Shown here: one piece after another, positions 6,089 through 13,478 of the stretch
How the letters are laid out: each line of letters begins with the position of its first letter
Position numbering within the stretch: position 1 is the first letter of the stretch
Assembly (NCBI GenBank): GCA_014584605.1
Contig: JACTMO010000041.1
Span: 1-44,628 of the forward strand
Reading direction: 5' to 3'
DNA: 44,628 bases
From: Bacteroidota bacterium
GTDB taxonomy: Bacteria; Bacteroidota; Bacteroidia; Flavobacteriales_F; PHOS-HE28
Notes under the pieces: generated by a model
The model's input: only the letters and a program-made list of their open reading frames with translations
Told to the model about the DNA's origin: nothing
Databases searched by the model: none
Program-made: the position numbers and the translations under genes

Positions 6089-7935
6089 ATCAACCGAGAA
6101 GACCGATCATGCAACGCTTTCACGAGACGATCCACCGCTTTTCGGTGCTGGCCTTGCTTGCCCTCACCGTGGGCCAAGCCCACGCAACACGCTACTACGT
6201 GACCACCGCCGGTAGCAACTCGAACAACGGCCTGACCGAGGCCACCGCATGGGCCACGCTCACCTACGCGGCGGGCAACGGCTCGCCGGTGGGTGCGGGC
6301 GATACGGTCTTTGTAAAAGCTGGCGACTATGGTTACGAGCAGGTCGAGTTCGACAAGGTCGGTACCGCTGCAGCGCCGGTGGTCTTCGAGGGCTACACCA
6401 ATGTGCCAGGTGATGCGCCCGCCTTGGGTTACGTGCCTCAACAAAACGATGTGCTCGCGGACCAGCTGGATCCGCTGCTGATGCCCTTCCTCGGTCCGGT
6501 CGCGCGTGGCCAGGGCCTGGGCTTCGACTTCTCCAACGCCTCGCGCTATGTGGAGGTGCGCAACTTCCAGCTGAAGCATTACCAGTACGGGATCATCACT
6601 TACAACGCCGACCACATCACGTTGGAGAACATCACGGTGGCCGCCGTGGGTGATACGCTGAACGACTATGCCGGCATCGGCATCGCGCTGGGTTTCAACA
6701 GCGGCTGGCCCGGCCACTACAACCAGGCCATCGATTGCCTGGTGATGAACGCCGCCGCCGAGGCCTTCACCGTGTTCGGCAACGGCAACCTGCTCACCAA
6801 TTGCACGGCGGTGTGCAACCAGGGCCTGGACAACGCGAATACCGCCACGGACTACTACTTCATCGTGGTGGGCGACTCGAACACCGTGAGCGGTTGCCGC
6901 ATGGAACGCATGGGCGAGCTGGCGCACTACGGGCATGGCTTCACCGTGAAGGAGCACGGCGAACGCAACCTGTTCACGGCTTGCACGGCGGTGAACACCT
7001 CCGACGGTTTCTGCGTGCGGCACCGCAACGTGCGCTGGAACACCTTCAGGGACTGCGAGGCCTACGGCAGCGCCGTGATCTCCATCCGCGATGGCGCGAG
7101 CCACAACACCTACCAAGGCATCCGCTCCTATCAGGCATGGTCGGGCATCGGCTTCTTCGATACATCGGAAGATGGCGGCGCACAATATGCCGGACGGCAC
7201 AACACGGTGCAGAACTGCCTGTTCGTGGACCCCACCGTGGCCATCTCCAACAGCACGCCCTTCGGTCCATACACCACCGGCAGCCCCATCGACAGCAACA
7301 CCGTGGCCAACTGCACCTTCGTGAACGCGACCACCTTCTTCCGCAACTGGAACGACGATGTGCATGACAATGCGCTGATCAACTGCATCATCAGCGGGGT
7401 GGGCACCTGGCAGAACGGGCCGCAGGACGACAACTACGCGTTCGAGCACTGCCGCTTCGATGACATTCCGATCTCGATGCCTGCTGGGACCGGCAACAGC
7501 ACAGGCGACCCACAGTTCACGGATCCGAACAACGACGACCACTCCCTGCTCCCGGGCAGCCCCTGCATCGATGCGGGTGTCGCCCTGGCCTACGTGCTGG
7601 ACGATATCGAGCACACGCCACGCCCGCAAGGAGCCGGGTATGACATTGGTGCGTACGAATACCCGCAGGGCGTTTCAGTACCCACCGTGGAGCGGAAGAG
7701 GCAGGTGCGCTGCATACCGAACCCGGCGGGCCAGGGCGAAGTGCGGATCGAAGGCGTGGAAGGCCCGGCGACGGTGATCATCCGCGATACCTCGGGCGGG
7801 GAACGGCACAGGACATACTCGGCCGCAGGTCCGATCCGCTTGGACCTGAATGATCACCTTGCTGCGGGGATCTATGCGGTGGAGGTCCGAAGCGGAGATG
7901 GCCGATGGCAGCTGCGGCTGGCCGTAGTGCGGTAA
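6085..7935 (+). CDS. secreted right-handed beta-helix protein with T9SS sorting domain
   Basis: 616 residues. An N-terminal signal peptide (MQRFHETIHRF then a hydrophobic core ending QAHA) is followed by RYYVTTAGSNSNNGLTEAT, the usual opening of pectate-lyase-like parallel beta-helix proteins (AGSNSNNGLT). The middle contains many short N/C-rich turns typical of PbH1 repeats (for example NTVQNCLFVDPT). The last 80 residues (VRCIPNPAGQGEVRI to RLAVVR) form a type A Por secretion sorting domain, so the product is exported across the outer membrane by T9SS. Polysaccharide binding or lysis is likely, but no catalytic residues can be assigned. The first ATG overlaps the copied DUF2200 stop; ATG 6109 gives a cleaner signal peptide. 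Confidence 0.88.
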   Translation: MNQPRRPIMQRFHETIHRFSVLALLALTVGQAHATRYYVTTAGSNSNNGLTEATAWATLTYAAGNGSPVGAGDTVFVKAGDYGYEQVEFDKVGTAAAPVVFEGYTNVPGDAPALGYVPQQNDVLADQLDPLLMPFLGPVARGQGLGFDFSNASRYVEVRNFQLKHYQYGIITYNADHITLENITVAAVGDTLNDYAGIGIALGFNSGWPGHYNQAIDCLVMNAAAEAFTVFGNGNLLTNCTAVCNQGLDNANTATDYYFIVVGDSNTVSGCRMERMGELAHYGHGFTVKEHGERNLFTACTAVNTSDGFCVRHRNVRWNTFRDCEAYGSAVISIRDGASHNTYQGIRSYQAWSGIGFFDTSEDGGAQYAGRHNTVQNCLFVDPTVAISNSTPFGPYTTGSPIDSNTVANCTFVNATTFFRNWNDDVHDNALINCIISGVGTWQNGPQDDNYAFEHCRFDDIPISMPAGTGNSTGDPQFTDPNNDDHSLLPGSPCIDAGVALAYVLDDIEHTPRPQGAGYDIGAYEYPQGVSVPTVERKRQVRCIPNPAGQGEVRIEGVEGPATVIIRDTSGGERHRTYSAAGPIRLDLNDHLAAGIYAVEVRSGDGRWQLRLAVVR

Positions 7936-8008
7936 TGGATCGGTGGACCGGAGCGGGAGGAACGCTTCCATGCGGCCCCGGCGTGATGCCGACGCATGTC
8001 TGCGCATA

Positions 8009-8174
8009 CTGGTGTGGTGGCCCCTAAGTTCATTAACCATCTCCGCCCCTCTTTCGCCTTCCTGCCGCGTTGGAACATTTCGCCGTAGCGCCCGCTACGC
8101 CGCGCATGTTCTGCCTTGCATGAAGACGAAATAGGGGCAGATCTGCAGTTAACCAACTTGGGGGCCACCACACT
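8009..8174. repeat. long imperfect palindrome, MITE-like
   Basis: The left arm, from GGTGTGGTGGCCCCTAAGTT near 8011, pairs with the right arm ending AACTTGGGGGCCACCACAC near 8172. Complementarity continues inward through GTTAACC-type and CCCCTNTTTC blocks. The centre near 8084-8105 has its own short palindrome (TAGCGCCCGCTA). The whole is about 165 bases with terminal inverted repeats and no coding capacity. It resembles a small non-autonomous element or an intergenic palindromic repeat family. Confidence 0.7.
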
Positions 8175-8314
8175 GGAGCCACCGCGGTACACGGCGCGCC
8201 TATTCCTCCCATTGCGGTGCAGATCCGGGTCCGGGATGCCTACGGAGTGATCGTAGCAACCGTCCAGTATGACGTTGATGGAGCAGCGGTGGGGCGCATG
8301 ACGTGAGAGCAGGC
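8175..8314 (+). other. gap with a possible coding remnant
   Basis: Between the palindrome and the methyltransferase gene an open frame reads IAVQIRVRDAYGVIVATVQY and stops at 8304-8306. It looks like the beta-strand-rich end of a secreted protein but lacks a start. It may be the tail of a gene truncated by the palindromic element. Nothing else is seen in this gap. Confidence 0.25.
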
Positions 8315-8764
8315 TTACCAGAACCACCGTGGGACCTTGCGGGAATACTCGTCCCACTGGGCGCCATGGGTTCGCGCGAGCCAGGGCTCCTCGCCGAACA
8401 CCACGCGCAAATGGAAGGCGACGGCCACAATGCCAGCATACGCATACAAGCCCACCAACCCGAACGAGATGGCCCAACCGATCAGGATAAGGATAACGGC
8501 GACGTACATGGGGTTTCGCGTGAAGCGGTAGAGCCCGATGACCATCAGGTTGGCCGTGGGTGACCACGGGGCCAGCGTACCCTTGCCGTGGACAAGGAAG
8601 TCACGCACGCACCCAAGCAGGGCGATCGCCCCAAGGATCAGCGGCACAAGGCCGAACGGTTGGATCACGGTGGTCCGTCCGGCGGCCCACAGCCAGCAGA
8701 TGGGAATGACGAAGGCCACCATGCCCGGGAGGGCGATGAAGGCGAGCACTGCGCGAACGAGCAT
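8315..8764 (-). CDS. isoprenylcysteine carboxyl methyltransferase (ICMT/PEMT-like) family membrane protein
   Basis: 149 residues with four or five hydrophobic helices. The C-terminal half carries the conserved block of this SAM-dependent membrane methyltransferase family: GLYRFTRNPMYVAV (near 78-91), then the GEEPWLARTHGAQWDEYSRKVPRW tail with paired acidic residues and WxxY. In bacteria such proteins methylate small lipophilic substrates or lipids; the substrate here is unknown. It stands alone between two secreted protein genes on the other strand. Confidence 0.85.
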   Translation of the reverse strand: MLVRAVLAFIALPGMVAFVIPICWLWAAGRTTVIQPFGLVPLILGAIALLGCVRDFLVHGKGTLAPWSPTANLMVIGLYRFTRNPMYVAVILILIGWAISFGLVGLYAYAGIVAVAFHLRVVFGEEPWLARTHGAQWDEYSRKVPRWFW

Positions 8765-8937
8765 GACCGGCTCGTGATCGATCCGGTCAAAGCTACCCGG
8801 ACGATGGATCTTTTCTGCGGGAAGGCTTTGAGCGGCCTTGAGTCCTTTGCGGTCCGATCCGACCGGGTGCGCACGACCGTGGACCGGAGCCGGTTTATTT
8901 TGCTGCCCGGGAAAGTGCCGTTCAAACCAACCTGCTC

Positions 8938-10152
8938 ATGGGACATCTCCGAACCCGCGCCCTACTGGCCACCCTCCTCTTGATGGGAGGCCCTGGATTC
9001 GCACAAACACCACCCAATGACGCCTGCTCTTCGGCGGTGGCACAGCCGCTCCCGATGGGCGGTTCATTGACCTTCACCGGTGACAATACCGGAGCCACTG
9101 AAGCCGGTGACTTTGTTCCGGGCAGCATCCTGGACGGCATTGGCCCCTGTGTGTGGCACAAGTTCAGCACATCGGGCTGTGCCGATATCGTGGTATCGTA
9201 TTGCGGCACCACGCCGACCTTCGCGGGGGTGGCGGCCTTTCTTTCGCCGAGCTGCCCGGCGGGGTCGGACTATGTGCAGTACTTCAGCTACAACTACACC
9301 GAGTGCGGCAACGGGAACGGCACGGTGTATTACGTTGCGCTTCCGGCCGGCACCTACTTCCTCCCCGTGCTGCTGAACGAGAACGCACCGGCGGTCGGGC
9401 CTTACAACATCGTGGTGAGCGCCGAGGCCTGTGCAGCCCCCCCGGCCAATGACGACTGTGCGAACGCGATCGCGGTGGTGCCGGGAACCTGGTGCGAGCT
9501 GTCCACCTTCACCAGCGACGGAGGCACGCAGTCCGGACCGGCGGTGGACTGCAACGGCACAACGGGTTTCGCCAACGACGATGTGTGGTTCACGTTCGTG
9601 GCCAGTGCGACCACCATGGCCGTTGGTGTGGTGGGCACGGACGACGGGGACGGCTCGAACAGCACCGGGTTCAATGCCGTGGTGCAGCTCTACAGCGGTT
9701 CCTGCGGGAACCTGGTGGAGATGGATTGTGCGGACGAGACGTATTCCAACGAGCCCGAGGAGATCGTTGCCGCCGGCCTCAGCGTGGGGCAGACCTACTA
9801 CGTGCGCGTCTACGACTGGGCCCCGGGGTACCCGGCGGTGCCCACCTTCGGGATATGCGTAGTGGAGGGAACGGGTATCGGTATCGGCATCCCGGAGCGG
9901 ACCGGCGGCTCCGCCTGGTCGGTGTACCCGAATCCCTCCGCGGGAACGGTCGGTCTGCGCTATGAAGGCGCTGGCGGTCCCGGGCGGGTCGAGCTGATCG
10001 ACCTCACGGGTCGGGTGCTGTACCACAAGGCCCTTCCGCTGTTCCCGGGCTCGGTGCATGAGCTCGATCCCGGCCGTGTCGGTGTCGGCACCTACCTCCT
10101 ACGGGTGACCGTCGGTGGCTCGCGCAGCGAACAACGGCTGGTGCTGCAATAG
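8938..10152 (+). CDS. secreted T9SS protein with two PPC-like beta domains
   Basis: 404 residues. Signal peptide MGHLRTRALLATLLLMGGPG with cleavage near AQT. Two related domains follow, each opening with the motif PxNDxCxxA (PPNDACSSAV near 24, PPANDDCANAI near 165). Both contain W-x-F/FST and YYVALPAG/YYVRVYD strands, resembling the bacterial pre-peptidase C-type or DUF-like surface domains common in T9SS cargo. The tail WSVYPNPSAGTVGLRYEG to QRLVLQ is a type A sorting domain. No catalytic residues are visible; an adhesive or binding role is inference. ATG 8938 gives a good signal peptide and follows an AT-rich TTTATTTTG stretch (8894-8902) that may be promoter sequence. Confidence 0.87.
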   Translation: MGHLRTRALLATLLLMGGPGFAQTPPNDACSSAVAQPLPMGGSLTFTGDNTGATEAGDFVPGSILDGIGPCVWHKFSTSGCADIVVSYCGTTPTFAGVAAFLSPSCPAGSDYVQYFSYNYTECGNGNGTVYYVALPAGTYFLPVLLNENAPAVGPYNIVVSAEACAAPPANDDCANAIAVVPGTWCELSTFTSDGGTQSGPAVDCNGTTGFANDDVWFTFVASATTMAVGVVGTDDGDGSNSTGFNAVVQLYSGSCGNLVEMDCADETYSNEPEEIVAAGLSVGQTYYVRVYDWAPGYPAVPTFGICVVEGTGIGIGIPERTGGSAWSVYPNPSAGTVGLRYEGAGGPGRVELIDLTGRVLYHKALPLFPGSVHELDPGRVGVGTYLLRVTVGGSRSEQRLVLQ

Positions 10153-10328
10153 GCCGGCGCGGGCGGGTGTGTCTGCGCGGCCGGTGTTAAAGATCCCAAG
10201 ATCCGACGCCCCCGGAGGGTCGCGGGCCTATCTTAGCTCGCACCGCCGGGAGTGCCAGTGGTGGTGCGGCAGGTCGCCGTACCGCAGGTCGGGCCGGGCG
10301 ACGACGGAGGGATGGCGACCCAGTGACC

Positions 10329-10757
10329 ATGAAAGCGCAACTCCGGAAGATCCATGCCCACTTGGGCGATAGTGGCCTGTTGTACGCCTCACTGGCCGAG
10401 GGCGAAGCCCTGGCACGGGACCGCGCCATGATCGAGCGCATCTGCGCGGAGCGCCGCGGCATGATGGCGGCCCTGGTGCACGAGGCGGCGCTGGACGGGG
10501 AGGAGCTGGAGCCGACAGCCAGTGTTGGCGGACTGCTGAACGACATCCGTGTCCGCGTGCGGGACGCCATCGGCCATCCTGCGGCGGCGGAGGTGCTGGG
10601 GGAGCTTGAACGCGGCGAGCGGCACTTGCGGGACCTCTACGACGAGGGCATCGCCGCCGCAGGCCCGGGCCGGCTCAAGCAGGTGCTGGTGGGGCAGCGG
10701 AACAGCATCGACCGCAACGTCCGGGCGTTGCATGAAGCCATCGCGGCGCATGTCTGA
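10329..10757 (+). CDS. DUF2383/PA2169-type four-helix bundle protein
   Basis: 142 residues, entirely helical and charged, no signal peptide. Features such as LASLAEGEALARDR... and RDLYDEGIAAAG...LVGQRNSIDRNVRALH fit the ferritin-like four-helix family often annotated DUF2383/PA2169, whose role is unknown. The ATG at 10329 is preferred to a GTG at 10323. It ends 39 bases upstream of the FMN protein gene and may be co-transcribed with it. Confidence 0.6.
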   Translation: MKAQLRKIHAHLGDSGLLYASLAEGEALARDRAMIERICAERRGMMAALVHEAALDGEELEPTASVGGLLNDIRVRVRDAIGHPAAAEVLGELERGERHLRDLYDEGIAAAGPGRLKQVLVGQRNSIDRNVRALHEAIAAHV

Positions 10758-10796
10758 CGGGGCCATGGGCGTTCATCGCCACAACACGCGGCGCCG

Positions 10797-12341
10797 ATGA
10801 GGGGGCTGTTCGTGCGGCTCAGCATCGGCCTCACGGTGCTCATCGCCCTGGTGGCCCTGGTGCGGCCCGGCGTGCTGTGGGCCTATGCGGTGGTGCTGCC
10901 GCTGGTGGCGGTGGGCCTGGTGGACATGAGGCAGGAGCGGCACACGGTGCTGCGCAACTTCCCCGTGCTCGGCCATCTGCGCTATTTCTTTGAGCTGATC
11001 TCGCCGGAGCTGCAGCAGTACTTCATCGAGCGCAGCACCGACGGGCGCCCCTTCAGCCGCCAGCACCGCAACCTGGCCTACCGGCGGGCCAAGAACGTGA
11101 GCGACACCACGCCGTTCGGCACCTTGCTGGACCTGAACGCCGAGGCGTACGAAGGTCTGCGCCATTCGATCTATCCGGCGCCGGTGCCCGAGGTGCCGCC
11201 CCGGGTGCGGATCGGCGGGGAGCGCTGCACGCAGCCCTACGACGCCTCCCTGCTGAACATCTCGGCCATGAGCTTCGGCGCGTTGAGCGCCAACGCGGTG
11301 CTGGCCTTGAACGCCGGGGCGAAGAAGGGCGGCTTCTACCACAACACGGGGGAGGGCGGCATCAGCGATTACCACCTGCGACACGGGGGCGACCTGGTGT
11401 GGCAGATCGGCACGGGCTACTTCGGCTGCCGCACCGAGGACGGCCGTTTCGACCCGGAGCGCTTCCGGGAGAAGGCGGTGCTGCCGCAGGTGCGCATGGT
11501 GGAGCTCAAGATCTCCCAGGGGGCCAAACCGGGTCACGGGGGGGTGCTGCCCGCCTCGAAGAACACGCCGGAGATCGCCCGCATCCGGCATCTGCGCCCG
11601 CACACCACCGTGCTGTCCCCGCCTGGCCACGCGGCCTTCAGCGATGCGGCCGGACTGCTGCGTTTCGTGGATGAACTGCGCACGCTTTCCGGCGGCAAGC
11701 CCACGGGCTTCAAGCTGTGCATCGGGCGCACCGAGGAGTTCGTCGCCATCTGCGAGGCCATGGCGGCCGGTGCGCCCCTGCCCGACTTCATCACGGTGGA
11801 CGGGGCTGAGGGCGGCACCGGTGCGGCGCCCCTGGAGTTCAACGACAGCGTGGGCCTTCCGATCGGCCCGGCGCTGATCTTCGTCCACACCACCTTGCAG
11901 CGCTACCGGTTGCGCGACCGCATCCGCGTGATCGCCAGCGGCAAGGTGCTCACGGCCTCGTCGTTGTTGAAGATGCTCGCCACCGGGGCGGACCTGTGCA
12001 ACAGCGCGCGCGGCTTCATGTTCGCGCTGGGCTGCATCCAGGCGCTGCGCTGCAACACCAACAGCTGCCCCACGGGCGTGGCCACGCAGGACCGCTCGCT
12101 GGCGCGTGGCCTGGTGGTCACCGACAAGGCCGAGCGGGTGTACCATTTCCACCGCAACACGCTGCATGCGGTGATGGAACTGATGGCGGCCTGCGGGGTG
12201 CACCGCATCGAGGATGTCAGCATGGACATGTTCATCCGGGGCGATGAGTTCATCCGGCAGGCCAACGCCTATTACCCGGACAGTCTGCACCATGATGGGC
12301 GGGGCCGGTCGTTCCGGGCGGTCTCCCCGGATGATCGGTGA
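10797..12341 (+). CDS. membrane-anchored FMN-binding glutamate-synthase-like protein
   Basis: 514 residues. Two hydrophobic helices at residues 5-45 are followed by a domain homologous to the synthase (FMN) domain of glutamate synthase large subunit. Motifs: LLNISAMSFGALS near 150, NTGEGGISDYH near 185, KISQGAKPGHGGVLP near 240, the DGAEGGTGAAP phosphate-binding block near 335, and CNTNSCPTGVATQ near 420, which holds cysteines for an iron-sulfur cluster. The glutaminase domain of GltB is absent, as in the stand-alone archaeal-type family. Such proteins are annotated FMN-binding glutamate synthase family; their actual substrate is generally unproven. The ATG lies 39 bases after the DUF2383-like gene. 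Confidence 0.9.
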   Translation: MRGLFVRLSIGLTVLIALVALVRPGVLWAYAVVLPLVAVGLVDMRQERHTVLRNFPVLGHLRYFFELISPELQQYFIERSTDGRPFSRQHRNLAYRRAKNVSDTTPFGTLLDLNAEAYEGLRHSIYPAPVPEVPPRVRIGGERCTQPYDASLLNISAMSFGALSANAVLALNAGAKKGGFYHNTGEGGISDYHLRHGGDLVWQIGTGYFGCRTEDGRFDPERFREKAVLPQVRMVELKISQGAKPGHGGVLPASKNTPEIARIRHLRPHTTVLSPPGHAAFSDAAGLLRFVDELRTLSGGKPTGFKLCIGRTEEFVAICEAMAAGAPLPDFITVDGAEGGTGAAPLEFNDSVGLPIGPALIFVHTTLQRYRLRDRIRVIASGKVLTASSLLKMLATGADLCNSARGFMFALGCIQALRCNTNSCPTGVATQDRSLARGLVVTDKAERVYHFHRNTLHAVMELMAACGVHRIEDVSMDMFIRGDEFIRQANAYYPDSLHHDGRGRSFRAVSPDDR

Positions 12342-12417
12342 GGCCTGCCCCGGGTGGCCGTGCGCCGCTTGCCCCGGCGGCGACCAGGGCACGGCACAGG
12401 CTGTACCGAGGGTCATG

Positions 12418-13398
12418 ATGGCGAACTTTACCCGCATGAAGGATCTCGTCCGAGGACTGCCGGTCCTGCTCCTGCTGCTGCTGCTGTGCGCTTGCGGCCA
12501 GCGGGAACTGGCCCGATACAAGGAGCGGCTCAGGGAGGGCGGCTGCACGCCCTGGCAGGTGGGGCCTGCGGCGGCACGGGTACCGGTCGGCCCGCTGGAC
12601 AGCGCCGCGGTGCCGGATGCGGTGCGGATGCGGTTCAGCCCGAACAGCCTGCGGATGGCCCACGCCATCGGGGTGCTGCCGGAGCTCGCTGAGCACATCG
12701 CCCGGCAGACGACCGAGCCGTCGCAGCGCACCGTGGAGCAGCGGCTGGCGGCGCTGGAGCTGAAGGACCGGATCGCGGATCGCTGCGATCGGGCGTCGCT
12801 CGAGATCAGCGCGGTGGCCTCCGAACTGGACTGCGAGGAGGAGAAGGTGAGCCAGCTGGCCGACCTGTTGAGCGGGATGGAGGATCGGCGCGAGACCCGG
12901 CTGACCATCGCCGCCATCGCGGTGGGTGCGGCGGGCGCGGTGATCACCGGTGTGCATCTGCTGGACGAGGACGGCTCCAGCAACATCGATGGTGCGGGCA
13001 TCGTGTCCGGCGTGGCCGAGGCCGCGCTGGGCGCGGCCATCCTTCTGAACGGGGCGCGCACCGAGGTGCGGCATCCGCGCAATGCCCTGCGGGCGGTGTA
13101 CGAGGGCAGCGACCCCGACGGCATCTTCCCGCCCTCGGTGTGGTACTGCCTGGTGCAGCCACGCGCCGTTGCCGGAGGGCAGCGGTCCTTGCGCGAGGAG
13201 TTGCTGGAGCGCTGGGGCGTTCACGGCGGCACCGCACCCAGCGGTGACCTGGCCCTGCTCCTGGGCGATGGCGGGCGCTACGGTACGGGGCAGCTGGAGG
13301 CGCGCGGCGACATGCTCGACCAGCTCGAGGCCTCCATCAAGCTCGTGAAGCAGGACCTGCTGCAGCTGGTGCAGGAGCTCGACGGGGCGGCGCGCTGA
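12418..13398 (+). CDS. lipoprotein of unknown function
   Basis: 326 residues. The N-terminus has a basic region, a poly-leucine core and lipobox LCAC (PVLLLLLLLCACG), so it should be a lipoprotein. The middle (residues about 90-155) is helical and charged and could form a coiled coil. A hydrophobic glycine- and alanine-rich stretch follows near 160-200 (TIAAIAVGAAGAVITGVHLL and GIVSGVAEAALGAAILL), perhaps a membrane hairpin, and the C-terminus is again coiled-coil-like. I do not recognise a family. ATGs at 12415, 12418 and 12436 are all usable; a GAGGG at 12408-12412 favours the first two. Confidence 0.7.
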   Translation: MANFTRMKDLVRGLPVLLLLLLLCACGQRELARYKERLREGGCTPWQVGPAAARVPVGPLDSAAVPDAVRMRFSPNSLRMAHAIGVLPELAEHIARQTTEPSQRTVEQRLAALELKDRIADRCDRASLEISAVASELDCEEEKVSQLADLLSGMEDRRETRLTIAAIAVGAAGAVITGVHLLDEDGSSNIDGAGIVSGVAEAALGAAILLNGARTEVRHPRNALRAVYEGSDPDGIFPPSVWYCLVQPRAVAGGQRSLREELLERWGVHGGTAPSGDLALLLGDGGRYGTGQLEARGDMLDQLEASIKLVKQDLLQLVQELDGAAR

Positions 13399-13478
13399 GG
13401 GGGCGGACCGCGTCGCCGACCCCGGTTCCAGCAGGGGGAGGGCCGTGCGGGTACGCCCCGTTCGTGTAATTTGCTCCC

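Noticed and set aside
5995..7629. Long open frame on the minus strand opposite the beta-helix gene
   Set aside because: Valine-, alanine- and histidine-rich translation typical of the antisense of GC-rich coding DNA; the plus strand has a complete signal peptide and T9SS domain.
10773..13124. 783-codon minus-strand frame, and similar ones opposite 26377-28221 and 28750-30006
   Set aside because: Antisense shadows of well-supported genes (glutamate-synthase-like protein, lipoprotein, RND pump), with no domain signal of their own.
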